Origin: Bradyrhizobium diazoefficiens | Lineage (GTDB): Bacteria; Pseudomonadota; Alphaproteobacteria; Rhizobiales; Xanthobacteraceae | Length of the DNA stretch: 64,000 bases | NCBI RefSeq assembly: GCF_016616425.1 | Contig: NZ_CP067101.1 | Coordinates: 2,790,001 to 2,854,000 of the forward strand | Direction of reading: 5' to 3' | Shown here: positions 34,710 to 43,043 of the stretch, in pieces | Numbering within the stretch: position 1 is the first letter of the stretch | Layout: every line of letters starts with the position of its first letter | The notes under the pieces: generated by a model | Told to the model about the DNA's origin: nothing | Seen by the model: only the letters and a program-made list of their open reading frames with translations | Database searches by the model: none | Translations under genes and position numbers: made by a program

Positions 34710-36848
34710 TTACTCCCGCCTGCCGCGCGGCATCTGCAGGATTTTCTGGAGCAGCGTCGGATGGCCGAGAGCCGCGCGCAGCTCCGACTTGTCGAGCCAG
34801 GCGGCGACATCCTCGAAGCTCTCGCATTCTTCGACCTTGGCGCGTGCCGTCGCAAGAGGCACATGGACAGGGCCGAACCTGGAAGGGCTGGTAGGCGACA
34901 GCGATTCCATATGCTCGCGGAGCAGTTCCGGATCCTGGCTGAGCTGGCGGAGAGCTCCGGCGAATGCGATAGGCCGGGACGCGGCGAGTTCGTTCGCGCG
35001 GAGCACCACAGCAGGCGGATGAATGGTTTCCGGCGTTGCAAAAACGCCCGGCGCCTGCAACCGCGAAGACGTTATTATTCCCAGCGGGATCGCAAGCAGG
35101 AGGCCCACCACGACGGGCGACATCCAGAGCAGCAGCGGTAGAGAGACGGCATAGGCGCTGAGCGCAAGGACCAGTCCGCACAGGGTCGGCCAAGCGAACT
35201 TGCGATAGATCTCGCTGCGCGCAAGCGCTCCATCGCTGCGGCGCTGCACCTGCCAGCCCGCGTCGCGCCCGACGAGAATCTCCACGACCGCCTTGGTCTG
35301 GAAGATCATCATGCAGGGAGCGATCAGTGCGGCGAGAAGAGCTTCGCAAAATACTCCCAGAAGCAGGCGAGGGCCGTCAGGGACCCCGATGCCCCTCTTG
35401 CGATGGCTGATCGCCAGGGCATAGGCCAGCAGCTTTGGCACGATCAGAAGTCCCATCGTGGCCGCAAAGACCCAGGCCGCAAGCACGGGATCCTGTTGCG
35501 GCCAGGTGGGAAACAAGCTGAAACCCTTGGGAAAGTATTCGGGACGGATGAAGTGCGCCTGCAATGAGATGAGCAGGCCGAGCAGCAGAAACAGAAGCCA
35601 CAACGGAGCGGTGAGATAAGAGCCGATGCCGGTCAGCAGATGTAGCCGCGACACCCAGTACAGCCCGCGCGCCGGCAGGACCGCGAGGTGCTGAAGGTTG
35701 CCCTGGCACCAGCGACGGTCTCTCCCCGCGAAATCCAGCACCGACGGCGGGACCTCTTCGAAGCTGCCGCCGATCGTCGGCGCCATATAAATCGCCCAGC
35801 CGGCGCGGCGCATTAATGCGGCCTCGACGAAATCATGGCTCAGGATGTGTCCTCCGAAAGGCTTTCGACCGTGCAACTCGGGCAGGCCTGCCTGTTCCGC
35901 GAATGCCTGCACCCGGATGATGGCGTTGTGGCCCCAGTAATTGCTGTCGCCGCCGTGCCACCAGGCATTACCGGCTGCGACAATAGGGCCGTAAACACAA
36001 CCCGCAAACTGCTGCAGCCTGCTGAACAGCGTGCGCGCGTTGACGATGACCGGCTGTGTCTGGATCAACGCGGCAGCGGGATGGGATTCCATCGCATGGA
36101 CAAGACGGACGATCGTGTCGCCTTCCATCAGGCTGTCTGCGTCGAGGACGATCATGTAATCGTAGGCCGCGCCGAACCTCCTGACCCAGTCGGCGATGTT
36201 GCCGGATTTTCGTGCGGTGTTATCGGAACGGTGCCGGTAGTACAGCCGATCCGCACCGCAGGCGCGGCGCAGCTCGTTGAACGTCATTTCCTCGCAGATC
36301 CAGATGTCCGGGTCGGTCGTATCGCTTAGCAAAAACCAGTCGAACTGCTCTGCATGTCCGCTCGCTTCAACTGATTCATACATCGCCCGCAGCCGCGCCG
36401 TCAGATGGTGCGGGTCCTCGTTGTAGGTCGGCATCAGCATGGCAGTCCGCGACGTCACCGCAGGCAAGGCGCCGGTGGCGTCGAGTGGCAGGCCGAGAGG
36501 CCGGCGCATCAGCAGCACGAAAAATCCGGCGAGCGCGGACATGAAGGAGAATGCGACCCAGGCGAGCAGCACAAGGAAGAGACCAAGCAAGACCGCTTCG
36601 AGAAAGGTCACGCCACCAACTTTGACCACGTCGTACATGCCGTAGCCGCCCGCAACCGTCAGCAAGGCCGTACCGACGAAGATCAAGAGGCGCCGAACGA
36701 TCAGCGCGGCCCCGGAATGAACCGGATTCCGCCGGGATTCCGCCTCGTGGTCCAGCTGGCACGGCGGCATTGGGAGCGGGCGTTCCGGCGGAAGAAAGCG
36801 GCTGCCGCTGGTACTTCGCAACGGCGCAGGCGACTTCAGGGCGTCCAT
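34710..36848 (-). CDS. opgH: Glucans biosynthesis glucosyltransferase H
   Basis: A 712-residue inner-membrane family 2 glycosyltransferase. Two N-terminal transmembrane helices precede the catalytic domain (about residues 130-400) with MPTYNEDP, LLSDTTDPD, VLDADSLMEGD (DxD), HDFVEAALMRRAGW and QGNLQH (Q/RxxRW-like) motifs. Five to six helices follow. It makes the linear beta-glucan backbone of osmoregulated periplasmic glucans from UDP-glucose. The ATG at 36848 lies inside the end of the opgG gene (13-base overlap), so translation is coupled. Common Bradyrhizobium glucans are cyclic and made by NdvB/NdvC, so this would be a second glucan system. Confidence 0.92.
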   Translation of the reverse strand: MDALKSPAPLRSTSGSRFLPPERPLPMPPCQLDHEAESRRNPVHSGAALIVRRLLIFVGTALLTVAGGYGMYDVVKVGGVTFLEAVLLGLFLVLLAWVAFSFMSALAGFFVLLMRRPLGLPLDATGALPAVTSRTAMLMPTYNEDPHHLTARLRAMYESVEASGHAEQFDWFLLSDTTDPDIWICEEMTFNELRRACGADRLYYRHRSDNTARKSGNIADWVRRFGAAYDYMIVLDADSLMEGDTIVRLVHAMESHPAAALIQTQPVIVNARTLFSRLQQFAGCVYGPIVAAGNAWWHGGDSNYWGHNAIIRVQAFAEQAGLPELHGRKPFGGHILSHDFVEAALMRRAGWAIYMAPTIGGSFEEVPPSVLDFAGRDRRWCQGNLQHLAVLPARGLYWVSRLHLLTGIGSYLTAPLWLLFLLLGLLISLQAHFIRPEYFPKGFSLFPTWPQQDPVLAAWVFAATMGLLIVPKLLAYALAISHRKRGIGVPDGPRLLLGVFCEALLAALIAPCMMIFQTKAVVEILVGRDAGWQVQRRSDGALARSEIYRKFAWPTLCGLVLALSAYAVSLPLLLWMSPVVVGLLLAIPLGIITSSRLQAPGVFATPETIHPPAVVLRANELAASRPIAFAGALRQLSQDPELLREHMESLSPTSPSRFGPVHVPLATARAKVEECESFEDVAAWLDKSELRAALGHPTLLQKILQMPRGRRE

Positions 36849-38347
36849 CGATAAATCCACACTTCGGAAACCGGCGCTTCGCCCTGCGCCAGGTACGCGC
36901 GTAATTCCACCGCCTTCTGCCCCTTGATCGAGCATTGGAAGCTCAGGCGCCATCCGCCGGTCACGGGATTGGGTTGAGTGACGATGTTGCTGATGTCCGC
37001 CTTTTCAGCCGTCACCACCCCTTTGATAGCCTTGGGATCGATCTTCTTGAGTTGCTCCCCCATCAATTCGAGAACGAACAGTTTGCTGTCGTCGCCACGG
37101 CTGCCGACTCCCGTTCGCGTGAACCGCGCAAGCGCCTCGGGTTTCGGCAGGTCGGGGCCCCAGTGCAGGCGATATACGAAGATGTGCTCGCTCTTGGCGG
37201 TCAGCGGCTGCTTGGGTTGCCAGAGCGCGGCGATGTTGTCGTGGATCTCCTCCTTGGTGGGAATCTCGAACAATTTCACCGCCCCTTCGCCCCAATCGCC
37301 GATCGGCTCGAACCAGAGGCTTGGACGCTTTTCGAAGCCGGATTCGAGATCCTGATAAGCGTAGAAATGCTTTTCCCGCTGCATCAGCCCGAAGCCTCTT
37401 GGATTGCGATCGGCAAACGTGCTCACCTGCAGATCGTGCGGATTGTTGAGCGGGCGCCAGAGCTGTTCACCTCTGCCATTGAAGATCGCAAGTCCATCGG
37501 AGTCGTGAACAGCCGGTCGGAAATCGTCAAAATCCTTGCGGTCGTTTGGTCCGAAGAAGAACATGCTGGTCATCGGCGCGAGGCCGGCATGCGCGACGTC
37601 GACCCGCGGATAGAGGGCCATCTCGACGTCGAAAACGGTGGTCTGGCCAGGGCGGATGGTGAACCGGTAGCTTGCCGCCGCACTCTTGCTGTCCAATAGC
37701 GCATGCACCACCAGGGAAGACGCGCTGGACGCCGGCTTTTCCAGCCAGAACGCCTTGAACACCGGAAATTCCTCGCCCTTGCTTTCGCCGGTATCGATCG
37801 CCAGCCCGCGTGCGGACAGACCGTATGTCTCTCCTTTCGCGATGGCCCGGAAGTAGCTTGCGCCCAGGAATACGCAAACCTCATCGTAGTAATCCGGCCG
37901 GTTGATCGGAGCGTGGATGCGGAATCCGGCAAACCCGAGGTCGACATCCGGCCATTGCCCAAGACCTTCGCCGAACGAAAAGTCGTCGCGCCGGTACTGG
38001 ACCGGCATGACGCTTCCGTTCACCACCTGAAAGATGTCGACCCGGTTCTTGTAGAAGAAGCCGCGGTGAAAAAATTGCACCTCGAACGGCAGCTTCTCGT
38101 CACGCCACAGCGCCTTCTCCGGGACGAAGCGAATGGACCGATATTGGTCATAGTTGAGGTTCTTCAGCGCGTCCGGCAGCTTCTCGTCGGGGAGCTCGAA
38201 CGACTTGGTCGCCAGCGTGCGAGCAAGCTCGCGCACGTAGGACGGGCTGAAGGGCGCGGCGGACCCCGTCTGAGCCTCCGCTGCACGCGGCAGTATAGCG
38301 GCAGCCGAGACAGCAGCCGAGGCGCGAAGAAGTTGCCGGCGGTTCAC
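36836..38347 (-). CDS. Glucan biosynthesis protein, OpgG/OpgD family
   Basis: A 503-residue periplasmic protein. The N-terminus (MNRRQLLRASAAVSAAAILP, cleavage near EAQ) is a twin-arginine signal, as in OpgD, while family position within OpgG/OpgD cannot be settled by eye. Blocks IRFVPEKALWRDEKLPFEVQ, YQDLESGFEKRPSLWFEPIG and DWGEGAVKL are characteristic. It modifies or branches periplasmic glucans made by OpgH. The gene has a consensus EcfG-type promoter 33-57 bases upstream, making the pair likely to be induced in general stress. Confidence 0.92.
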   Translation of the reverse strand: MNRRQLLRASAAVSAAAILPRAAEAQTGSAAPFSPSYVRELARTLATKSFELPDEKLPDALKNLNYDQYRSIRFVPEKALWRDEKLPFEVQFFHRGFFYKNRVDIFQVVNGSVMPVQYRRDDFSFGEGLGQWPDVDLGFAGFRIHAPINRPDYYDEVCVFLGASYFRAIAKGETYGLSARGLAIDTGESKGEEFPVFKAFWLEKPASSASSLVVHALLDSKSAAASYRFTIRPGQTTVFDVEMALYPRVDVAHAGLAPMTSMFFFGPNDRKDFDDFRPAVHDSDGLAIFNGRGEQLWRPLNNPHDLQVSTFADRNPRGFGLMQREKHFYAYQDLESGFEKRPSLWFEPIGDWGEGAVKLFEIPTKEEIHDNIAALWQPKQPLTAKSEHIFVYRLHWGPDLPKPEALARFTRTGVGSRGDDSKLFVLELMGEQLKKIDPKAIKGVVTAEKADISNIVTQPNPVTGGWRLSFQCSIKGQKAVELRAYLAQGEAPVSEVWIYRWTP

Positions 38348-38379
38348 GCTTGCGTCTCCCGGTTCGAAACAGGAGAAGA

Positions 38380-38404
38380 AACGACCTATGTTCCCCAGAG
38401 TTCC
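38380..38404 (-). promoter_or_regulatory. EcfG-type general stress promoter for the opgG-opgH pair
   Basis: On the minus strand GGAAC (38404-38400) and CGTT (38383-38380) are 16 bases apart, an exact match to the EcfG consensus. The -10 element is 33 bases upstream of the opgG start. A second GGAAC at 38394-38390 is too close to the same CGTT. Motif evidence only. Confidence 0.65.
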
Positions 38405-38814
38405 GTTGGGGCAAAGCGAGCGTGATCGCGGTCATTTCAGCTGAATGCTTGGACGGGCTCGGGATCCGTTCTTGAGTCTGACGCAGTGGCGTGCCTATCC
38501 GCGGCTCCGCAACGCCCAAAAAATGTTCCCAAGCCAAACAACGGTGAAGCTATCTTGACGTCGGCTGTCGGCGGTAAACCGAACGCAGGGCGGTGCTTGC
38601 CTGGACCGTCGCTTGTGACCCACAGCGGACCTGAAAGCGATCGCCAATACCGAAACCGAGGCATCCGTCTCGCGTTCGTGGCCATGTGGCGGGACCATGT
38701 GGAGACCCTGTGTGTCCGATTATCTGCATCCGTCGTCACCCGCGCCAACCAAGGTCGTCGAATAAGCCGGCTTCCTCAAGTCTCGTGGCCAAATGACATG
38801 CGGAAAGATCGTGT
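38405..38814. other. Intergenic region with no gene recognised
   Basis: The region holds short overlapping frames on both strands that have no start signals or recognisable domains. One stretch (about 38570-38650) resembles decayed copies of intergenic sequence containing TGACCCACAGCGGACCT, common in Bradyrhizobium. I see no RNA gene or convincing terminator. Confidence 0.4.
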
Positions 38815-39879
38815 TCAGCTCACGAATCTGGTTCGTAGGGTACGCTGGTCCAGTTTTTCCGGTTTTGACAGTGGCGCAATCCGATGCGGATTGTCGCGGA
38901 TCTCGATCATCTTGATCAGCCTGGCATTCGCCAGATCTTGAGGCTGATAGCCGATTCCGCCCGCGCCCGCGAGCGCGAAGCAGTCGACGAACTTTGTCAC
39001 GCTATAATCGGGCAAGCGATAAAGGTCGGTAGAATGCAAGATGGTTGGTCGCTCTGCGACCCACTCTGCCGTACGGCCTCGCGCCGGAAATTCGATCGGA
39101 AATCCGATCGGGTAGGTCATCGGAATCGTCGGCGCGAGGAGATCGATCTGAAGCCACTTTCCGCCTTGCGTTTCGTTCTTGATGAAAAAACGGACGTGGT
39201 CCTGCGATATAACGGTCAGAACGCATCTGACGAAGTCCCCCGGTCGCACCGGAAAGTTGGAGAGAATCCACGGGCCATTATCGGGGTCATCGCGAAACCA
39301 CCATTGAACCCATGCTTCCGCGGAAGGCGGGCCAGCGCTGCCGTCATTGGCAACCACGATCTTTTGCGTCGTTCCGATCTGCGGCAGCGAATAATCGAAG
39401 CGCCGATGACCATCGATCCCGATCCAAGTCGAACAGCGATAATCGCCCGGCGCAGGTGACGGAGCGGTTGGCTTGGGTACCTCCCACGCCCCCCACACCT
39501 GTGTGAACTGGGTACCCTCCGTCGCCGCAATAGACGCGCCTGACCAATTGAAGCTGGTTTCGTGACGGCCGGGATAGCCCGAGCCCAAACGGCCGCGGTT
39601 GACACGAAAGTCGGTCGCGGAGCCCGGGTAAATCAGAGGCAGAGCTTGGAGGGGCTTGGAAAGAAGCCTGACCCATAACGCCTCAGCCTTGGGTCCCGCG
39701 CGCAGGGGCGGCTTGGGCGGAAGCCGGTAGAATTCGAGCTCCCGCGCATCGGCATTCAGCGCGTCGAAGTCCTTGGGCGGCGGTGGCGGTGGCAGCAGTA
39801 TCTGCCGACGCAGACTTGCGTTCAATTCGTCCCGCGTCGGAAGCATGCGTTGCTCGGTACGACTCGCGCGCGCGCTCAT
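38815..39879 (-). CDS. G1-family (eqolisin) glutamic endopeptidase-like protein
   Basis: A 354-residue protein. An N-terminal segment with the proline run LLPPPPPPKDF is followed, from about residue 105, by a peptidase A4/G1 domain: SFNWSGASI, VWGAWEVPKP, CSTWIGIDG, then SLPQIGT, which fits the catalytic glutamine, and RTAEWVAERPT, which fits the catalytic glutamate. AEAWVQWW is the intervening conserved block. G1 proteases are best known from fungi and act in acid. No signal peptide is seen, which is unusual for a secreted peptidase. The start at 39879 overlaps the stop of the PAP2 gene (ATGA) with AGGAGGAG before it, so the two are translationally coupled. Confidence 0.85.
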   Translation of the reverse strand: MSARASRTEQRMLPTRDELNASLRRQILLPPPPPPKDFDALNADARELEFYRLPPKPPLRAGPKAEALWVRLLSKPLQALPLIYPGSATDFRVNRGRLGSGYPGRHETSFNWSGASIAATEGTQFTQVWGAWEVPKPTAPSPAPGDYRCSTWIGIDGHRRFDYSLPQIGTTQKIVVANDGSAGPPSAEAWVQWWFRDDPDNGPWILSNFPVRPGDFVRCVLTVISQDHVRFFIKNETQGGKWLQIDLLAPTIPMTYPIGFPIEFPARGRTAEWVAERPTILHSTDLYRLPDYSVTKFVDCFALAGAGGIGYQPQDLANARLIKMIEIRDNPHRIAPLSKPEKLDQRTLRTRFVS

Positions 39880-40694
39880 GGCCACTCCTCCTGAGCGGCT
39901 GTGATCAAGCCATCAAAACTCGGCACCGAGGTTTGGTCGATCAAAATATCGTAGATGTCATGGGCCAATTGAACGCCGGCGTCCGTGTCGTTCTGGTAGT
40001 GGAGACCGGCGATCTGTCGGTTTCGCGCGATCCGATCGGCAAGAACTGTGAGATCGTTTGCCATCGGCTGCACCGATGCTGGCATCACCGATTTCAGGCA
40101 GAGTGCGACCAAATGCGCCTGAGTCGAGTGCCCGCTGGGATAGGAAGCGTGGCCGGGAACCTGAATCGGCGGCAACAGCGCGGGGCAGATTTGCGATGGT
40201 CGTGGCCGCTGGTAGTAGGCTTTCCAATGCATCACGACCTGCAGCGCGATCAGGCTTGCCGTCATCATCACGCGACAGGTGTTTGGATGCGAGCTTGGCG
40301 TGACGTTGAGAAGCGCCATAAAGTAGCTCAGAAACTCGTCGCTCTGCGCAAAAATCTCGCCGAGCGCGTCCGCCCGCTCGTCTTTGGCCATCGTTACGAG
40401 GTCGTCGATCTCCGCTCCAGTGTTCGCATAGTCTGGTTGGGCAACCGTGATCGTGCTCCACCCGCCGTTAATGGCAAATTCGGCCAGCAGCCGCCAGGCG
40501 AACCAGTCCGGGGTCCAGCTCCGGTCCTGGAACTCGGTTACGGTGGTGCGGTTGGTGCTGACGCCCGCTTCCGTAATGAACGGCAGGTCCACGCGATCCG
40601 GAAAGCTCCAACCGCCGCCCGTGCCTGCGTTGCCGACGTTTCCCGCATTCCCAGCGTTACCTGCGTTCCCCGCATTCCCGGCGTTGCCTGCCAT
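39876..40694 (-). CDS. PAP2/vanadium haloperoxidase-like protein with GNA repeats
   Basis: A 272-residue protein. The first 27 residues are mostly GNA triplets. The PAP2 motifs follow: KAYYQRPRPSQ, SYPSGHSTQAHL and ARNRQIAGLHYQNDTDAG, giving the Lys-Arg-Pro, Ser-Gly-His and Arg-His sets that bind phosphate or vanadate. No transmembrane helix or signal peptide is seen, which favours the soluble haloperoxidase/acid phosphatase-type branch rather than lipid phosphatases. Function not resolved by motifs alone. It lies 43 bases after the cyclase and is coupled by ATGA to the glutamic peptidase gene. Confidence 0.85.
   Translation of the reverse strand: MAGNAGNAGNAGNAGNAGNVGNAGTGGGWSFPDRVDLPFITEAGVSTNRTTVTEFQDRSWTPDWFAWRLLAEFAINGGWSTITVAQPDYANTGAEIDDLVTMAKDERADALGEIFAQSDEFLSYFMALLNVTPSSHPNTCRVMMTASLIALQVVMHWKAYYQRPRPSQICPALLPPIQVPGHASYPSGHSTQAHLVALCLKSVMPASVQPMANDLTVLADRIARNRQIAGLHYQNDTDAGVQLAHDIYDILIDQTSVPSFDGLITAAQEEWP
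40626..40688. repeat. Nine-base tandem repeat encoding GNA triplets
   Basis: Seven units of nine bases in the start of the PAP2-like gene encode GNA five times, GNV once and GNA once. The units are not identical at the third codon positions, so the repeat is under some protein-level constraint, but it could still change length by slippage. Confidence 0.85.
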
Positions 40695-40737
40695 CGCAGC
40701 CTCCCAATGATTGCCGCCTATCTCTTGCTAAAAAAAC

Positions 40738-42549
40738 TCAGTCTGGAAATCCTGCCGCCTTGAGTCGTTGTCGAAGATTGTCGCGGGTGGCCGCGTGGAG
40801 CGGCGTGCGGTCCGCCCATGCCTGCAAATGGAAATTCGGGTCAATCAGCATATGGCGTTGCGCGATCTCGCGCGCGTCTACAAACTTTCCGATCGCCACC
40901 AGGCTGGCTGCGAGGATGCGGAAGTTCGAGGTGAAACGCTCATTATGCTTCGCCGCTCGCCAACCCCAGGCAGCCGCTTCATCGAAATTGCCGTTGATGT
41001 AGTGCGCCTGAGAAAGCAGGTGCTCGTGCCAGAACACGTGTGAATCCAGGGGCGACAAGCGCAGGCCGTGTTCGGCGCGCAAGACCGCGGTTGGGCCCTC
41101 GCCAAGATAGCCGCAGGTCGCACTGCTCATCGTCCACGCCATGGCCGAATTGGGACCGACCGAGATCGCGCGGTCCAACAGGCGGGTCGCTGTCTCGAAA
41201 TCCTTGAACAGAAATGAATGCACGTGACCGTCGATGGCCAGAGCGAGCGCATCGTTGCCATCGCGCTCGATTGCCCTGGACGCATTGCGCGACGCCTCCA
41301 TGCTATCGGCAGCGGCGTCGGCGGACCAGCCCTGGCCAACCCTGAACATGTACCAGTATGCGAGGTATGAATAGACCGGCGCATAGTTGGGATCATGCGT
41401 GACGGCCTGCTGCAGCAATCCGCGCGCCCGCGAGAACGAGTCGTAGTCCATACGGTACAGATAGCTCAACGCTTGAAGAACCAGATCATAAGCCGTCAAA
41501 TTTTGCGGATGCTTGCGCAGAGCCCGTGCACGCTCCCACTCGCGAACATGTGGCGCGATCGTCGTGACCACTCGAGTCGAGATTTGCTCCTGCAGTGCAA
41601 ACAACTCGCTGAGCTCGCCTTCATAACGATCGGAGTAGATGATGTTGCCCGACTCGGTGTCGTTGAGCTCGGTATTGATACGTAGCCGCCCGCCGGAGCG
41701 GCGAACGCTGCCGTAGAGCACATAGCGCACGCCCAGTTCGCGACCGATGGCGCGGACATCGATGATTTCGCTGCTATAACCCAGCGTCGACCCGCGCGAT
41801 ATCACGAACAGCTCCTTCAGCGCGGAGAGCGCGTGAATGATTTCGTCGACAATCCCCTCGGCAAAATAGGCATGATCCTGACTGGCAAGATTGCGGAATG
41901 GCAGAACGACGATGGATGGTCGGCCCTGCGCTCTGCTTGGACTATCTGCCACCGGATGCGGTGAACGTTCGATGCGCAGCCCGAACGCTTTGACGGGGCG
42001 CGATAGATTCCGCAGATGCAGCTCGCCGAAGTCGACGACGGAGACGCCGGCCTGCTCACTGATCTGATCCGCGACAGCACCTGAGACGACGATGCCGCCG
42101 GGCTCGGAGTAGGTCTGAAGCCGAGCGGCGATGTTCACGCCATCGCCATAAATATCTTCCCGTTCAAAGATCGCATCCGCAACGTTGATCCCCATCCGGA
42201 GACTGATGAACCGATGTTCCGGTTCTTCCGCCGACATCGCGTTGGCGCCGCGCTGAATTGCGAGCGCACATTGGGAGGCGTCATTTGCACTGTCAAACAC
42301 CGCAAGGAAACCGTCTCCGGTGTTCTTGATCACCCGACCCCTGTACTTCGCAATCGTCGGGTCGATCATTGTTGCGCGCAGCAAGAGGACCCGCTTGTGG
42401 GTATCTTCCTCGTCCGCTTCCATTAATCGGCTGTAACCCACGATGTCGGCCGCGAGCACGGCCACCAGCTTGCGCTGACCAGAAGCAACCTCCGGCCCTA
42501 CAAGCGAGTCGGGTCTCGGGCTGGCATCGCGTTCACGGGGGAAGGCCAT
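40738..42549 (-). CDS. Class III adenylate/guanylate cyclase with TolB-like and TPR domains
   Basis: A 603-residue protein. The cyclase domain (about residues 30-190) has both metal aspartates (LAADIVGYSRLME and KNTGDGFLAVF) and the NxxxR transition-state motif (GDGVNIAARLQTY), so it looks active. A TolB-like segment (RPSIVVLPFRNLASQDHAYF to RRSGGRLRINTEL, about 215-330) and TPR-type helices follow to the C-terminus. This architecture is abundant in Bradyrhizobium. No membrane segment is present. The ATG at 42549 is preferred to a GTG at 42567. It leads a probable three-gene operon with the PAP2 and G1 peptidase genes. Confidence 0.9.
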   Translation of the reverse strand: MAFPRERDASPRPDSLVGPEVASGQRKLVAVLAADIVGYSRLMEADEEDTHKRVLLLRATMIDPTIAKYRGRVIKNTGDGFLAVFDSANDASQCALAIQRGANAMSAEEPEHRFISLRMGINVADAIFEREDIYGDGVNIAARLQTYSEPGGIVVSGAVADQISEQAGVSVVDFGELHLRNLSRPVKAFGLRIERSPHPVADSPSRAQGRPSIVVLPFRNLASQDHAYFAEGIVDEIIHALSALKELFVISRGSTLGYSSEIIDVRAIGRELGVRYVLYGSVRRSGGRLRINTELNDTESGNIIYSDRYEGELSELFALQEQISTRVVTTIAPHVREWERARALRKHPQNLTAYDLVLQALSYLYRMDYDSFSRARGLLQQAVTHDPNYAPVYSYLAYWYMFRVGQGWSADAAADSMEASRNASRAIERDGNDALALAIDGHVHSFLFKDFETATRLLDRAISVGPNSAMAWTMSSATCGYLGEGPTAVLRAEHGLRLSPLDSHVFWHEHLLSQAHYINGNFDEAAAWGWRAAKHNERFTSNFRILAASLVAIGKFVDAREIAQRHMLIDPNFHLQAWADRTPLHAATRDNLRQRLKAAGFPD

Positions 42550-43043
42550 AGTTGTTTCCGTGGTCACTTCTGATGCGTGGGTCCGTCCTGCTGTTTGGGC
42601 ACTATCGCTTAGCTAAGCCTGTTTTTCCGGGTTTCACAAGCCGCGGTTGTCTCGCGCAACTAGATCAATCTTCGTTTTCGCAACTAGTCCGTGAAGAACG
42701 GTCAGGGGCACGTCCCGAATTTATTTGCGAAAAACGGCGCCGGCCTATCGCGAGTGCTGCTTCGAGGGCGATCTCGGGTCTCGATGTGCCCAAGAGCAGC
42801 TCAACGGGCATCGTGCGGGTTGACTTCTTCGGACGCAAAAAAGCCGGTGCGCACAGCACGCAATTCTGAAGACGATGATCCAAGCTCAGCGTGGCCAAGG
42901 CATAAACATCCAGAGCCTGTTAACGTCGAGCGCGTAGTTGAACGAAACGGTCAAACTGGTGCTTGTGGCCTTGACGTAAGGGGCAGATGTGCCCCAGTCG
43001 ATGTAGCGTGACTTCGCGGGCTGCTCAGCGAGCAGTCTCAGCC
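42550..43043. other. Intergenic region with no gene recognised
   Basis: Short frames on both strands have no recognisable domains. A minus-strand run of about 40 codons ending at 42886 (SAPYVKATSTSLTVSFNYAL) has the alternating pattern of a terminal beta-barrel strand but no start, so it could be the relic of an outer-membrane protein. A perfect 12-bp palindrome GCTTAGCTAAGC is at 42607-42618, about 60 bases upstream of the cyclase start. Confidence 0.4.

Noticed and set aside
38495..38698. Minus-strand 67-codon frame in the gap upstream of opgG
   Set aside because: It resembles decayed intergenic repeat sequence and has no Shine-Dalgarno; not a convincing gene.
42691..43011. 106-codon plus-strand frame between the cyclase and the SDR
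   Set aside because: No domain, biased composition and competing frames on both strands.
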